Assembly (NCBI RefSeq): GCF_900104025.1
Contig: NZ_FNIQ01000003.1
Span: forward strand, 186,001 to 250,000
Direction: 5' to 3'
DNA from: Geodermatophilus sp. DSM 45219
GTDB lineage: Bacteria; Actinomycetota; Actinomycetes; Mycobacteriales; Geodermatophilaceae
DNA: 64,000 nt
Position numbers and translations under genes: made by a program. The notes below the pieces were generated by a model. The model was not told the DNA's origin. It did not search any database and saw only the letters and a program-made list of their open reading frames with translations. This document shows positions 8,443-19,052 of the stretch, piece after piece. Numbering within the stretch: the stretch's first letter is position 1; each line of letters opens with the position of its first letter.

Positions 8443-9102
8443 GTGCCCTCCGAGCACCGCGACACCGACGTGCTCCTCGTCCGGCACGGGGAGGTCGTGC
8501 ACGCGGACCCCGAGCACCCCCACCCCCTGCTCGAGGACGGACAGGGCGACCCGCCGCTGTCGGCGCTCGGACGCGCGCAGGCCGAGGCGGTGGGACGACG
8601 CCTCCGCGCCGCCGGGCTCGACGCCGTCTACGTGACGACGCTGCGCCGCACGCTCGAGACCGCGCAGCCCCTGATCGACGTCACCGGCATCCGGCCGAGG
8701 GTCGAGCCCGACCTGCGCGAGCTGCACCTCGGCGAGTGGGAGGACGGCCTGGTCCTCCAGCGCCTGGCCCAGGGCGACCCGGTCGCCGCCCGGGTCGTGG
8801 CCGAGCAGCGGTGGGACCTCATCCCCGGTGCGGAGCCGGCCGCGGCCCTCGCTGTCCGGGTCCGCGCCGCGCTGCAGCGGATCGCGGCGGCGCACCCCGG
8901 CGGGCGGGTCGCCGTCTTCACGCACGGCGGGGTCATCGCCCAGGCCCTCGCCCTGGCCACGGAGGCGCCGCCCTTCGCCTTCCTGAGCAGCCGCAACTCC
9001 TCGCTGTCCCAGCTGGCCCTCGCCGGGGAGCGCTGGACCGTCCGCCGGTTCAACGACACCGCACACCTCGATGACGACCTCCTGCGGGTCGGCGTCCCCT
9101 GA
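8443..9102 (+). CDS. Histidine phosphatase-family protein
   Basis: This 219-residue member of the phosphoglycerate-mutase-like histidine phosphatases has the nucleophile motif LVRHGE (His15). It also has R-R-T-L-E-T-A-Q, which carries a second phosphate-binding Arg, an acidic ELHLGEWE segment and the second catalytic His in FTHGG near residue 164. Substrates in the family range from phosphosugars to nucleotides, so the role here is open. The GTG at 8443 follows a GGCAGGAT site. It stands alone between a repeat and a strong hairpin. Confidence 0.86.
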   Translation: MPSEHRDTDVLLVRHGEVVHADPEHPHPLLEDGQGDPPLSALGRAQAEAVGRRLRAAGLDAVYVTTLRRTLETAQPLIDVTGIRPRVEPDLRELHLGEWEDGLVLQRLAQGDPVAARVVAEQRWDLIPGAEPAAALAVRVRAALQRIAAAHPGGRVAVFTHGGVIAQALALATEAPPFAFLSSRNSSLSQLALAGERWTVRRFNDTAHLDDDLLRVGVP

Positions 9103-9117
9103 CCTGACCGCACACGA

Positions 9118-9163
9118 CGGCGCCCGCCGCCCCGAACCGCAAGGTCCGGGACGGCGGGCGCCG
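9118..9163 (+). terminator. Hairpin terminator after the histidine phosphatase gene
   Basis: A perfect 12-bp inverted repeat (CGGCGCCCGCCG at 9118-9129 with its complement at 9152-9163) begins 16 nt after the stop codon. No U-tract follows, as is usual in such GC-rich genomes. Confidence 0.7.
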
Positions 9164-9186
9164 CGGCCACCCTCCCGGGTCCCGCC

Positions 9187-9272
9187 GGCCCCGTCCAGAG
9201 GCTCGCCGCGAGCTTGCGAGCGGTGAGGAGGACGGGGTCCTTCTCCGAGGCGTGGGGGGGAGGGTGGTCCTT
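9187..9272. repeat. Dispersed hairpin repeat, copy 2
   Basis: The 57-nt core at 9187-9243 is identical to the copy at 41994-42050 except for one base. Its ends pair (GGCCCCGTCC with GGACGGGGTCC). A second arm running to 9272 matches the start of copy 1 in inverted orientation. It lies between two convergent genes. Confidence 0.85.
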
Positions 9273-9275
9273 CCA

Positions 9276-10091
9276 CTAGCGCTTGAGCTCGTGGGAGAGC
9301 TCGGCGAGCTCCTGGCCTCCCGCCATCTCGGCGGTCAGCTCCTCGAGCGTGACCTCCGAGCGCTTCTTGTCCAGCACCCGGCGACCGAGCTTCAGGATGA
9401 CGAAGTGGTCGCCCACCATGTAGGCGTGGTGCGGGTTGTGCGTGATGAAGACGACCCCGAGGCCGGCGTCGCGGGCAGCGGCGGTGTACTTGAGCACCAC
9501 GCCCGACTGCTTGACACCCAGTGCCGCGGTGGGCTCGTCCAGGATCAGCACCCGCGCACCGAAGTAGACCGCCCGGGCGATCGCGACGCACTGCCGCTGA
9601 CCGCCGGAGAGCGTGCCGATCGGCTGGTTGATGTCCTTGACGTGGATCCCCATCTTCTGCAGCTCGGCGTCGGCGATCTCCCGCATGGCCTTGATGTCCA
9701 GCGGTGCGAGGGGGTAGTTGCCCTTGCGGATCTCCGAGCCGAGGAAGAAGTTGCGCCAGACCTCCATCAGGCCCACGACGGCGAGGTCCTGGTAGACGGT
9801 GGCGATCCCCGTGTCGAGGCTCTCGCGCGGTGAGGAGAAGTGCCGCTCCTTCCCATCGACGCGGAGCGTCCCCTCGGAGTGCGGGTGGAGGCCTGAGATG
9901 ATCTTGATCAGGGTGGACTTGCCGGCGCCGTTGTCCCCGAGGACGCAGGTCACCTCGCCGGCGTTGACGGTGAGATTGACGTCCTCCAGCGCCCGGATGG
10001 CGCCGTATGCCTTGCCGACCCCCTGCATCTCGACCAGGGGTTCACCCCTGTTCAGGTCTGGCGCGGCGTGCTCGGCGATGGTGTCGGTCAT
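9276..10091 (-). CDS. Sugar ABC transporter ATP-binding protein (single ABC domain, FrcA-like)
   Basis: This 271-residue cytoplasmic ATPase has Walker [10 protein letters not shown] at 52-60, the ABC signature LSGGQ, Walker B VLILDEP and the H-loop FITHN. It has one ATPase domain, like FrcA, rather than the duplicated RbsA type. It powers the permease encoded immediately upstream (2-nt gap) together with the lipoprotein at 11245-12222. The ATG is at 10091. It is the last gene of the transporter operon. Confidence 0.93.
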   Translation of the reverse strand: MTDTIAEHAAPDLNRGEPLVEMQGVGKAYGAIRALEDVNLTVNAGEVTCVLGDNGAGKSTLIKIISGLHPHSEGTLRVDGKERHFSSPRESLDTGIATVYQDLAVVGLMEVWRNFFLGSEIRKGNYPLAPLDIKAMREIADAELQKMGIHVKDINQPIGTLSGGQRQCVAIARAVYFGARVLILDEPTAALGVKQSGVVLKYTAAARDAGLGVVFITHNPHHAYMVGDHFVILKLGRRVLDKKRSEVTLEELTAEMAGGQELAELSHELKR

Positions 10092-10093
10092 GG

Positions 10094-11173
10094 TCACTTC
10101 CTCCGAGCGGCGTAGTTCTTGACGTACAGGTTGACCATGACGGCGAGCAGCAGCATCACGCCGAGGAAGGTGCGGAACCAGTTCGGGTCCCAGCCGGCGA
10201 AGACGATGCCCTGCGTGGTCATGCCGAAGATGAGGGCACCCAGCGCCGACCCGACCGCCGAGCCGTAGCCGCCGGTGAGCAGCGCTCCGCCGACGACCGC
10301 GGCGATGATGTAGACGAACTCGTTGCCCACGCCGATCCCGGCCTGCACGGTGCTGAAGTTCATCAGCAGGTGCATGCCGAGGAACCAGGCGAGGAAGCCG
10401 ACGGCCATGAACAGGCCGATCTTGACCTTGCGGACGGGAACACCGACCGCGCGGGCGCTGGCCTCGTTGCCACCGGAGGCGAAGATCCAGTTGCCGACCC
10501 GGGTGCGCAGCAGGACCCACGTGCCGACGGCCACGAACAGCGCCCACCACAGGATGGTGATGTTCAGGGTGATGAGACCCAGGTCGACGTCGGAGGCGAA
10601 CACGGCCCGTGCGGAGTCGAAGCCGTCCAGCTGGTTGATGTTGGGCGTCGCGACGGCACCGGTGATCAGCCTCGTGACGCCGAGGTTCAACCCCTGCAGC
10701 ACGAAGAACGTGGAGAGCGTCACCAGGAAGCTCGGGATGCCGGTGCGCACCACCAGCCAGCCGTTGAGGAAGCCGATGGCCAGGGCGACGACCAGGCTGA
10801 CCACGACGCCGACCCACACGTTGAGGCTCAGCTGGTAGCACAGCATCGCCGCGGTCAGCGCCGCCGTGGTCACCGCGACACCGGCGGACAGGTCGAACTC
10901 GCCGCCGATCATGAGCAGTGCCACCCCGACGGCCACGATGCCGATCGTCGCGCTGGCGTACAGGTAGGTCGACGCCGCGGGGAGGGACCGGAAGGTCGGG
11001 GCGGCCGCGTAGAAGAAGAGGAAGACCGCGATGGCGGCCGCGAGGGCGCCGACCTCCGGGCGGGCGAGCACCCGGGACACCAGCGACCGCTGCTGGCGGG
11101 GCGGCGCGGCGGGCGCACCGGCGGCGGGCGGGGGTGGTTGGGATGAGGGCTGTGTCGCCACGGACGAGCTCAT
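10094..11173 (-). CDS. Sugar ABC transporter permease (RbsC/FrcC family)
   Basis: This 359-residue inner-membrane protein has a disordered Pro/Ala/Gln-rich N-terminus of about 30 residues, then around 9-10 hydrophobic segments. The family loop [10 protein letters not shown] and the conserved [15 protein letters not shown] stretch are visible. It belongs to the ribose/fructose/xylose/inositol-type importer family, where two copies form the channel. It sits between the binding-protein gene (71 nt upstream) and the ATPase gene (2 nt downstream). The ATG at 11173 was chosen over a longer reading frame without family similarity. Confidence 0.92.
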   Translation of the reverse strand: MSSSVATQPSSQPPPPAAGAPAAPPRQQRSLVSRVLARPEVGALAAAIAVFLFFYAAAPTFRSLPAASTYLYASATIGIVAVGVALLMIGGEFDLSAGVAVTTAALTAAMLCYQLSLNVWVGVVVSLVVALAIGFLNGWLVVRTGIPSFLVTLSTFFVLQGLNLGVTRLITGAVATPNINQLDGFDSARAVFASDVDLGLITLNITILWWALFVAVGTWVLLRTRVGNWIFASGGNEASARAVGVPVRKVKIGLFMAVGFLAWFLGMHLLMNFSTVQAGIGVGNEFVYIIAAVVGGALLTGGYGSAVGSALGALIFGMTTQGIVFAGWDPNWFRTFLGVMLLLAVMVNLYVKNYAARRK

Positions 11174-11244
11174 GGCCTGGCTCCCAGGGGGTGTGGGTGT
11201 GGGCGGGGGGAGCCGGGCAGGGCGCCCGGCTCCCCCCGGACGGA

Positions 11245-12222
11245 CTAGCGGGTGTTGTTCTCCGTGTAGGGCAGGATCGCGTCGATGTTGCTCGAGTCGA
11301 CGATCGACGGGCCGGTCAGGACCGGACCACCACCGCCGATGTCGTTCCCGTTGGTGATGTTGAGCCACAGCGAGGTCACGGCCATGTAGCCCTGCACGAA
11401 GGGCTGCTGGTCGACCGAGAACGCGATGCCGCCGCTCTGGATCTGCTGGGCGACGTCCTGGTTCAGGTCGAAGGTGGCGATGGCGGCCTGGCTGCCCGCG
11501 TCGTCCTTGGACTGCTGTGCTGCCAGCGCGATGTCCGCACCCAGCGCGACGATGGCGGTGACCGACGGGTCCTGCTGCAGCTTGGCCCCGATCGTCTGCT
11601 GGACCGACGGGAGGTCACGCCCGTTGACGTAGAGGATCTCGGTGTTGGGGTAGGTCTTGGCGACGCCGGCGCAGCGGGTCTCCAGCTGCACCTGGCCCTG
11701 CTCCTGGATGACGCAGACGGTCTTCCCGGTGGACCCGGTCTCGGCGAGCTGGGTGCCGACGGCCTGCCCGGCGAGGTCCTCGTTCGAGCCGAAGTACATG
11801 GAGACGCCGTGGTCCCGGTACTGGTCCCCGCCGGCGTTGAACGCCACGACCGGGATGCCGGCGTCGACCGCGTCCTGTGCGGCCGGCCCGATGGCGTCGG
11901 GCGTGGGCAGGGTGACCGCCACGCCGTCGACGCCGCTGTCGATGGCGTTCTGCACGAGCGTGGCCTGCCGGCCGGCGTCGGGGTCCGCGGAGTAGTTCAG
12001 CGTGATGTTGTGGTTGGCGGCCGCGGCCTCGGCCCCGTTGCGGATCTTGTCCCAGAACGTGTCACCGGGGGCCTCGTGGGTGACCATCGCGATGGTGTAC
12101 TCCTCGCCGGCGGCGGCCCCGCCCTCGTCCTGCGCACCGCCCTCGCTGCTGCACCCGGCCACCACCAGGCCCAGGACGCTCACGGCGGCCAGCGTCTTCA
12201 GCGGCTTTCCGACAGTTCTCAT
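11245..12222 (-). CDS. Sugar ABC transporter substrate-binding lipoprotein
   Basis: This 325-residue protein has a lipoprotein signal peptide (n-region MRTVGKPLK, hydrophobic core, lipobox VVAGC with Cys24), then a type-1 periplasmic-binding fold of the RbsB group. It would be anchored outside the membrane and deliver sugar or polyol to the permease encoded downstream. It is the first gene of a three-gene transporter operon. Neighbouring dehydrogenases suggest that the ligand may be an inositol or a rare sugar; this is inferred from context only. Confidence 0.92.
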   Translation of the reverse strand: MRTVGKPLKTLAAVSVLGLVVAGCSSEGGAQDEGGAAAGEEYTIAMVTHEAPGDTFWDKIRNGAEAAAANHNITLNYSADPDAGRQATLVQNAIDSGVDGVAVTLPTPDAIGPAAQDAVDAGIPVVAFNAGGDQYRDHGVSMYFGSNEDLAGQAVGTQLAETGSTGKTVCVIQEQGQVQLETRCAGVAKTYPNTEILYVNGRDLPSVQQTIGAKLQQDPSVTAIVALGADIALAAQQSKDDAGSQAAIATFDLNQDVAQQIQSGGIAFSVDQQPFVQGYMAVTSLWLNITNGNDIGGGGPVLTGPSIVDSSNIDAILPYTENNTR

Positions 12223-12298
12223 CGGTGCGTTCCTCTCGCGCGATCCACCAGGGAGGGTGCCCCTGAGACGCTATGTTCGGACAAACTGACATGAGGAA

Positions 12299-12325
12299 TG
12301 TGACACGACTAACATGGGCCGTCAA
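12299..12325 (-). promoter_or_regulatory. Possible promoter of the sugar transporter operon
   Basis: On the minus strand a TTGACG box (complement of 12320-12325) precedes a CACATT box by about 17 nt. An inverted ACAT/ATGT pair with a 5-nt spacer at 12289-12301 partly overlaps. The 250-nt gap is locally AT-richer than its surroundings. Weak evidence. Confidence 0.3.
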
Positions 12326-12472
12326 TAGCCTCCCCGTCGAGGCCCCGGCCCGACAGGGGCATCGCCCCGGCACCGCTCCGACGGCCGAGCGGGACGGGCC
12401 GAGGCGCCATGGGGCGGCAGGACTCCCGGCGGCGACGGGCCGGGGCGGCGGGTGCGGCAGAACCCCCGGCGG

Positions 12473-13660
12473 CTACCCGCCGGTGACCTCGTCCCGGGGG
12501 GTCGGGACGTCGACCCAGCCGCGGACGGCCGCGGACTCGGCCATCGCCTCCAGCGCGACAGCGGCGTGGACGGCGTCGTCGATCCGGGTCCCGTGCGGAC
12601 GGCCGTCGGCGATGGAGCGCAGGAAGTCGGCGCACTCGACGACCTTGAGGTCGTCGTACCCCATGGCGATGCCCGAGCCGGGCTGGAACGCGGCGTACGC
12701 GCCGGCGCCGGGGCCGACGTGCACGGTGCTCACGGGCTGGTCCTGGTAGGCGACCCCTCGGCCGACCCCGAGCTCGCCCATCCGGCGGAAGTCCCAGAAC
12801 AGCGCGCCGGCGGTGCCGTGCACCTCGAAGCCGTAGCTGTTCTGCTCGCCGACGGCGACGCGGCTGGCCTCCAGGACGACGCGCGCACCGGACGTCGTGC
12901 GCAGCAGGGCGGAGACGTAGTCGTCGTTCTCCACGGGGCCCGGCTCACCGCCCACGGCACGGGCGTGCCCGGACGTGGCTCCGGAGGGCCGGGCCCGCTG
13001 GCCGATGAACACGGCGGTGTCCGCGGCCACCGAGGCGATGTCACCCAGCAGGTGGCGGACCATGTCCACGGCGTGCGACGCCAGGTCACCCAGGACGCCG
13101 CTGCCTCCCCGGGCTGTCTCGAACCGCCAGGTGAGCGCCCCGTCGGGATGCGCGGCGTAGTCGCTGAAGAAGCGGACCCGGGCGTGCGTCACCGCCCCGA
13201 TCTCCCCGTCCGCGATCATCTGCCGGGCGGCGGCGACAGCCGGGGCGTGCCGGTAGTTGAAGCCGACCGCGCTCTGCACACCGGATTCCCGGACGGCCGC
13301 GGCGACCGCACGGGCGTCGTCCGCGGTCAGCCCGACCGGCTTCTCGATCCAGACGTGCTTGCCGGCCCGCGCCATCTCGACGCCGATCTCGCGGTGGACG
13401 AAGTTGGGCGCCGTGATGCTGACCGCCGCGACGCGGGGATCGCCGAGCACCGCGCGCCAGTCCTGGACCGGCGAGTCGAACCCGAACTGCTCCGCCGCAC
13501 CCTCCGCCCGGCCCGGGACCTCGTCGGCGACGACCACGAGGTCAGGGACCGGCAGTTCGGGGAAGTGGTGCCGGACGCGCGCGTAGGCCTGGGCGTGGGC
13601 GCGGCCCATCCAGCCGAAGCCCACCACCGCCACGCCGATGGAACGGACACCACGAGTCAT
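12473..13660 (-). CDS. Gfo/Idh/MocA-family oxidoreductase
   Basis: This is a 395-residue NAD(P)-dependent dehydrogenase. The Rossmann motif VVGFGWMGRAH is near residue 12, an I-E-K-P-V-G segment matches the family EKP motif, and D-L-A-S-H-A-V-D matches the catalytic D-x-x-x-H element. It lies upstream of and in the same direction as the sugar transporter operon, separated by a 250-nt gap with its own promoter candidate. It therefore probably acts on the imported compound. It is the fourth Gfo/Idh protein in 13 kb. Confidence 0.87.
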   Translation of the reverse strand: MTRGVRSIGVAVVGFGWMGRAHAQAYARVRHHFPELPVPDLVVVADEVPGRAEGAAEQFGFDSPVQDWRAVLGDPRVAAVSITAPNFVHREIGVEMARAGKHVWIEKPVGLTADDARAVAAAVRESGVQSAVGFNYRHAPAVAAARQMIADGEIGAVTHARVRFFSDYAAHPDGALTWRFETARGGSGVLGDLASHAVDMVRHLLGDIASVAADTAVFIGQRARPSGATSGHARAVGGEPGPVENDDYVSALLRTTSGARVVLEASRVAVGEQNSYGFEVHGTAGALFWDFRRMGELGVGRGVAYQDQPVSTVHVGPGAGAYAAFQPGSGIAMGYDDLKVVECADFLRSIADGRPHGTRIDDAVHAAVALEAMAESAAVRGWVDVPTPRDEVTGG

Positions 13661-13739
13661 GTGGCCCGACGATAGTGGGACCACACCGGTCACCTCGAAC
13701 GACGCATCGTGGCGACCCGGCTCAGGTCGGGAGGACGAG

Positions 13740-14010
13740 ATGGTCCGCAGGTCGCTGTTCCGTCCGGGGTTGCAGGAGGGACTGCTCGACCTGCTGCGCC
13801 CTCCGTCGCCGCGACTGGCCGCTCAGCTGAGCGAACGGGTGCGTCCCCGGCTGGCCGAGGTGGCGCACGACCGTGCCGGCCGGCCGGCCGGCCGCGGAGG
13901 TACGCGTCGCTCTCGAGGACGTCGTGCGCTCGGCCGGGGGGACCCCCGACCTCGATGCGCTCACCGAGTTCGCGGAGCAGATCGAGGCCGGGCAGAACCC
14001 CTTCGCCTGA
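13740..14010 (+). pseudogene. Small hypothetical gene frameshifted at a (GCCG)5 tract
   Basis: An ATG at 13740 after a GGGAGG ribosome site opens a frame beginning MVRRSLFRPGLQEGLLDLL. At 13875-13894 there are five GCCG units. Beyond them the original frame becomes Arg/Gly-rich nonsense. The +1 frame continues as plausible protein (EVRVALEDVVRSAGG, then LDALTEFAEQIEAG) and stops at 14010. Removing one 4-nt unit restores a single 88-residue frame. This could be a phase-variable tract, a recent mutation or a sequencing slip. I do not recognise the protein. Confidence 0.6.
13875..13894 (+). repeat. (GCCG)5 tetranucleotide tract inside a coding region
   Basis: Five perfect GCCG units lie in a row. 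A change of one unit shifts the reading frame, and four units would join the two halves of the surrounding small gene. Confidence 0.9.
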
Positions 14011-14016
14011 CCGGGG

Positions 14017-14229
14017 TCAGCGGGTGCGGAACAGCCGTCGGTGCGCCTGCTGGCGGAGCAGGGTGGCGACCTCGCCGCCGTCGGCGGCCTGGCCGGCCTC
14101 GACGATCAACTCCAGGTCGTTGAGCTCGGCGGCCGAGGAGTAGCCGGCCAGCTCACGCTCGAGGGTGAGGCGGGTCCGGCGCCGGGCGCGCGGGAGGGAG
14201 GGGCGGAGGGAACGGGGCGAGCGGGACAT
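14017..14229 (-). CDS. Small hypothetical protein, basic N-terminus
   Basis: This 70-residue protein has a very basic first half (MSRSPRSLRPSLPRARRRTR) and an acidic/amphipathic second half (ERELAGYSSAAELNDLELIVEA) ending in HRRLFRTR. The start at 14229 follows a GGAG ribosome site. It is convergent with the frameshifted gene, with stops 6 nt apart, and divergent from the dehydrogenase gene at 14345. I cannot assign a family; its composition suggests a small nucleic-acid-associated or regulatory protein, which is only a guess. Confidence 0.6.
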   Translation of the reverse strand: MSRSPRSLRPSLPRARRRTRLTLERELAGYSSAAELNDLELIVEAGQAADGGEVATLLRQQAHRRLFRTR

Positions 14230-14344
14230 GGCATTTCTCCGGACATGCTGACAAGGTGTGTGCACCTCATACAAGCGCGCCGCCGCCCCGGGAATTCGGC
14301 ACGACGCTGTGAGTGTCCGCACGTCGGCGATCTACGCTCGCCTC

Positions 14345-15409
14345 GTGGACGTACTCGGCTCCGGTCACGAACAGGTCGTCTTCTGCTCCGACCCCGGCTC
14401 CGGGCTGCGGGCGGTCATCGCGATCCACTCGACCGCGCTGGGGCCGGCGCTCGGCGGGACCCGGTTCTACCCCTACCCGAGCGAGGACGCCGCGGTCGCC
14501 GACGCCCTCGCCCTGTCGCGGGCCATGTCGTACAAGAACAGCCTGGCCGGCCTGGACCTGGGCGGCGGCAAGGCCGTCGTCATCGGCGACCCGCACACCG
14601 ACAAGACCGAGGCGCTCCTGCGCGCCTACGGCCGGTTCGTGGAGTCCCTGGGCGGGCGCTACCTCACCGCCTGCGACGTCGGCACGTACAACGCCGACCT
14701 CGACGTCGTCGCCCGGGAGACCCGCTTCGCGCACGGCCGGTCCCTGGCGTACGGCGGCTGCGGGGACTCCTCGGTGCTCACCGCCCACGGCGTCTTCCAG
14801 GGCATGCGCGCCGCCGCCCAGCACCGGTGGGGCAAGCCCTCGCTGGCCGGGCGCACCGTCGGCGTCGCCGGGGTGGGCAAGGTGGGCAGCTGGCTGGTCG
14901 ACCGGCTGGTGGAGGACGGCGCCGACGTGGTGGTGACCGACGTCGACGCGGGCGCGGTCGAGCGGGTGCTGGCCCGCCACCCCGCGGTGGACTCCGTCGC
15001 CGACACCGCGGCGCTGGTCCGCACGCCCACCGACGTGTACGCCCCCTGCGCGCTGGGCGGCGCACTGGACGACGAGACCGTTGCGGTGCTGGAGGCCGAG
15101 ATCGTGTGCGGCGGGGCGAACAACCAGCTGGCGCACGCGGGCATCGCCGACGAGCTGCTGCGTCGCGGTGTCCTCTACGCGCCGGACTACCTGGTCAACG
15201 CCGGCGGGGTGATCCAGGTCGAGGACGAGCGCCACGGGTTCTCCTTCGAGCGCGCCGAGGCCCGCGCGAACGGCATCTTCGACGTCGCGCTGCGGGTCTT
15301 CCGGGCCGCGGACGAGGCCGGGGTCTCCCCCGCCGTGGCCGCCGACCGGCTGGCCGAGGAGCGGATCGCCTCGGTCGGGCGGCTGGCGACCATCCGGCTG
15401 CCGAGCTGA
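14345..15409 (+). CDS. Glu/Leu/Phe/Val dehydrogenase (valine or leucine dehydrogenase type)
   Basis: This NAD-dependent amino-acid dehydrogenase of about 354 residues shows the family block [20 protein letters not shown]. It has the catalytic lysine in MSYKN (Lys64), another in DLGGGKAV (Lys76), and a Rossmann motif [10 protein letters not shown]. It oxidatively deaminates branched-chain amino acids to 2-keto acids. The 340-370-residue length matches valine/leucine dehydrogenases rather than glutamate dehydrogenase. The start is uncertain: GTG at 14345 or 14309. No ribosome site precedes either, and an AGGTG/CACCT inverted repeat lies at 14254-14267. Confidence 0.88.
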   Translation: MDVLGSGHEQVVFCSDPGSGLRAVIAIHSTALGPALGGTRFYPYPSEDAAVADALALSRAMSYKNSLAGLDLGGGKAVVIGDPHTDKTEALLRAYGRFVESLGGRYLTACDVGTYNADLDVVARETRFAHGRSLAYGGCGDSSVLTAHGVFQGMRAAAQHRWGKPSLAGRTVGVAGVGKVGSWLVDRLVEDGADVVVTDVDAGAVERVLARHPAVDSVADTAALVRTPTDVYAPCALGGALDDETVAVLEAEIVCGGANNQLAHAGIADELLRRGVLYAPDYLVNAGGVIQVEDERHGFSFERAEARANGIFDVALRVFRAADEAGVSPAVAADRLAEERIASVGRLATIRLPS

Positions 15410-15511
15410 GGCCGCGGCGTCCTCCGGCAGCAGTACGCGGACGATGCCGTCGGCGAGGCACCCGAGCCCGACCGGCTCGACGGCGACGACGCGCTGGACG
15501 AGGGCTGGCTC

Positions 15512-15751
15512 GTGGGTACCAACAGCGGGACGCTCAGCTCCCCCGAGGGCGACCTACCGCCCACCGGCCGGCGACTCCGACTGCGCGAGTGCGACGTCAT
15601 CACGGTCCGGGGCGGCAGGGCCGTCTCCCACCGCTTCTACTACGACCGGCTGGACTTCGCGTCCCAGCTCGGCCTGGTGGAGTCCGGCACGTCCACCGTC
15701 CCCGCCCCTCGGACCGGTACGGACCAGCCAACGCAGACCCCGGTCTCCTGA
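15512..15751 (+). pseudogene. Truncated SnoaL-like (ester cyclase) remnant
   Basis: A 79-codon frame from a GTG at 15512 resembles the C-terminal half of SnoaL-like polyketide-cyclase/ester-cyclase proteins: PPTGRRLRLRECDVITVRGG, followed by a Tyr-Tyr-Asp and SQLGLVE ending. Intact members are about 130-140 residues, so the N-terminal half is missing. The same frame is open upstream to 15410 but has no start codon and no family similarity. The first half was probably lost by deletion when it came to lie behind the dehydrogenase gene. A short functional protein cannot be excluded. Confidence 0.5.
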
Positions 15752-15944
15752 CGCCCGGAGTCGTGCGGTGCGGCGTGGCGACCAGTGCGGCGACCCCGGT
15801 CGGGCGACAGCGGGGGGAGACCCGTGCCGGTCGCCGATCCGTGTCGTAAGCTCGGTCGAGACAAAGACACTCAGTCGGGGTCGCCACGCGGGCCGTCCAG
15901 CCCGGAGCTGGGCTCCCGTACTCCGTAACGAGGGGGTCGAGCCG

Positions 15945-16169
15945 ATGGGGCGCGGCCGAGCGAAGGCCAAGCAGACACGCGTGGCCCGTGAGCTCAAGTA
16001 CAGCTCACCGAACACCGACCTCTCCGCCTTGCAGCGCGAGCTGGCCGGTTCACCGTCGTCGTACGCCACGCCCTCCCGGGCGAGCACGGACGACGACGAT
16101 GACGACGGCGAGTACACCGACCGCTGGGCGGACGACGACACGGACGACGACTGGGCGGCCAGTCGTTGA
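15945..16169 (+). CDS. DUF3073 family protein
   Basis: This 74-residue protein begins MGRGRAKAKQTRVARELKYS and continues with SPNTDLSALQREL, the conserved core of the actinobacterial DUF3073 family. An Asp/Glu-rich tail with runs of aspartates follows. It is small, basic at the N-terminus and acidic at the C-terminus, and its function is unknown. The ATG follows an AGGGGG site at somewhat long spacing. It is monocistronic and ends in front of a strong palindromic terminator. Proximity to purM and purF is, as I recall, common for this family. Confidence 0.88.
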   Translation: MGRGRAKAKQTRVARELKYSSPNTDLSALQRELAGSPSSYATPSRASTDDDDDDGEYTDRWADDDTDDDWAASR

Positions 16170-16197
16170 TCTCCGCCTGACCGGTACGGGTTGAACC

Positions 16198-16235
16198 GAC
16201 GACACCGCAGTCCCCGCGGGGACTGCGGTGTCGTC
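16198..16235. terminator. Perfect palindromic bidirectional terminator
   Basis: A 38-nt perfect palindrome (19-bp arms meeting at CCCCGCGGGG) starts 28 nt after the DUF3073 stop codon. It can terminate both that gene and the convergent purM transcript. Confidence 0.8.
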
Positions 16236-16256
16236 GTACGCCCGGGAGTTGCGGTC

Positions 16257-16348
16257 GGCCCCGTCCAGAGGCTCCGGCCCAGTGCCGCGCAGGCCCCGTC
16301 CAGGGGCTCGCCGCGAGCCTGCGGGTGGCGAGGAGGACGGGGTCCTCT
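16257..16348. repeat. Dispersed hairpin repeat, copy 3 (with an extra half copy)
   Basis: A partial unit at 16257-16274 is followed by a full core at 16292-16348. The full core matches copies 2 and 5 with a handful of substitutions (GGCCCCGTCC arm, CTCGCCGCGAGC centre, GGACGGGGTCC arm). It ends 2 nt before the purM stop codon. Confidence 0.85.
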
Positions 16349-16349
16349 C

Positions 16350-17405
16350 TCAGCGGTACTCGCCGACCAGGCGTGCGGCGTCGGCGCCCGTCCGGGTGCC
16401 CACGGTGCCGGCGATCCAGGCCGGCACGCCGCGCTCGGCGAGGGCGGCCAGGACGCCGTCGGCGACGCCGGGGGCAACCGCGGCGACCATGCCGACGCCG
16501 CAGTTGAACGCGCGCTCGGACTCCGCGCGCGGCACCCCGTGCTCCTCGAGCAGCGAGACCGCGGCCGGCAGCGCCCAGGTGCTCCGGTCGAGCACCGCCT
16601 CGAGCCCGTCGGGGACGACCCGCGCGGTGTTGCCCGCGAGGCCCCCGCCGGTGATGTGCGCGTAGGCGTGCACGCCCTCGACACCGAACCGGTCGACCAG
16701 GGCGAGGCAGTCCAGCGCGTAGATGCGGGTCGGCTCGAGCAGCACCTCACCCAGCGGCCGGTCCAGCCCGGCGGGCGTGGCGGTGAGGTCCAGGCCGGCG
16801 GCGGAGACCACGCGGCGCACCAGCGAGTAGCCGTTGGAGTGGAAGCCCGACGACGCCATGGCCACGACGACGTCGCCGTCGCGGACCCGCTCGGGCCCCA
16901 GCACCGCGTCGGCCTCCACGACACCCACCGCGGTGGCCGCGAGGTCGTAGTCGTCGGGGGCCATGAGGTCGCCGTGCTCGGCGGTCTCCCCGCCGACCAG
17001 CGCGGCACCGGCCAGCCGGCAGCCGGTCGCGATGCCGGTGACGATCGCCGCGATCCGCTCGGGGACGACCTGGCCGCAGGCGACGTAGTCCTGCAGGAAC
17101 AGCGGCTCGGCGCCGCAGGCGACCAGGTCGTCGACGACCATGGCGACCAGGTCGATGCCGACCGTGTCGTGCCGGTCCAGCTGGCGGGCGAGGGCGATCT
17201 TGGTGCCGACGCCGTCGGTGGAGGAGGCCAGCAGCGGCCGGCGGTACCGCGCCGTGTCCAGCGCGAACAGCCCGGCGAACCCGCCCAGACCACCGACGAC
17301 CTCCGGGCGGTTGGTCTGCTCCACCGCCGTCCGCATGAGGGCGACGGCCCGCTCACCGGCGTCGATGTCGACGCCGGCAGCGGCGTAGGTGAACTCCTGG
17401 CTCAC
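16350..17405 (-). CDS. purM: Phosphoribosylformylglycinamidine cyclo-ligase
   Basis: This 351-residue AIR synthetase catalyses the ATP-dependent closure of FGAM to AIR, the fifth step of purine synthesis. The N-terminus TYAAAGVDIDAGERAV, the glycine-rich SSTDGVGTKI loop and the GGETAEH segment near residue 180 are characteristic of the family, and the length is standard. It lies 19 nt downstream of purF in the same direction, a conserved purF-purM pair. The transcript ends in a dispersed hairpin repeat and a palindrome. Confidence 0.97.
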   Translation of the reverse strand: MSQEFTYAAAGVDIDAGERAVALMRTAVEQTNRPEVVGGLGGFAGLFALDTARYRRPLLASSTDGVGTKIALARQLDRHDTVGIDLVAMVVDDLVACGAEPLFLQDYVACGQVVPERIAAIVTGIATGCRLAGAALVGGETAEHGDLMAPDDYDLAATAVGVVEADAVLGPERVRDGDVVVAMASSGFHSNGYSLVRRVVSAAGLDLTATPAGLDRPLGEVLLEPTRIYALDCLALVDRFGVEGVHAYAHITGGGLAGNTARVVPDGLEAVLDRSTWALPAAVSLLEEHGVPRAESERAFNCGVGMVAAVAPGVADGVLAALAERGVPAWIAGTVGTRTGADAARLVGEYR

Positions 17406-17424
17406 GGCGCGGTCCTCGAGGAGC

Positions 17425-18963
<1,539 letters not shown>

Positions 18964-18996
18964 TCGTCGAGGGTACCGGCGCGGGACGGGTGCGAC

Positions 18997-19034
18997 CGGG
19001 CGGGCGGGGTGGTCCGCACCACCCCGCCCGCCCG
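18997..19034 (-). terminator. 17-bp hairpin terminator after the MBL-fold gene
   Basis: The arms at 18997-19013 and 19018-19034 are perfectly complementary with a CCGC loop. It lies 19 nt past the stop codon of the MBL-fold gene and upstream of purF, so it insulates the two units. Confidence 0.8.
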
Positions 19035-19052
19035 ACGCTGCTGGTCACCTGC

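Noticed and set aside
14254..14267. AGGTGTGTGCACCT inverted repeat as an operator for the amino-acid dehydrogenase
   Set aside because: The arms are only 5 bp with a 4-nt spacer and no other copy was seen. It is mentioned in the gene entry but not called.
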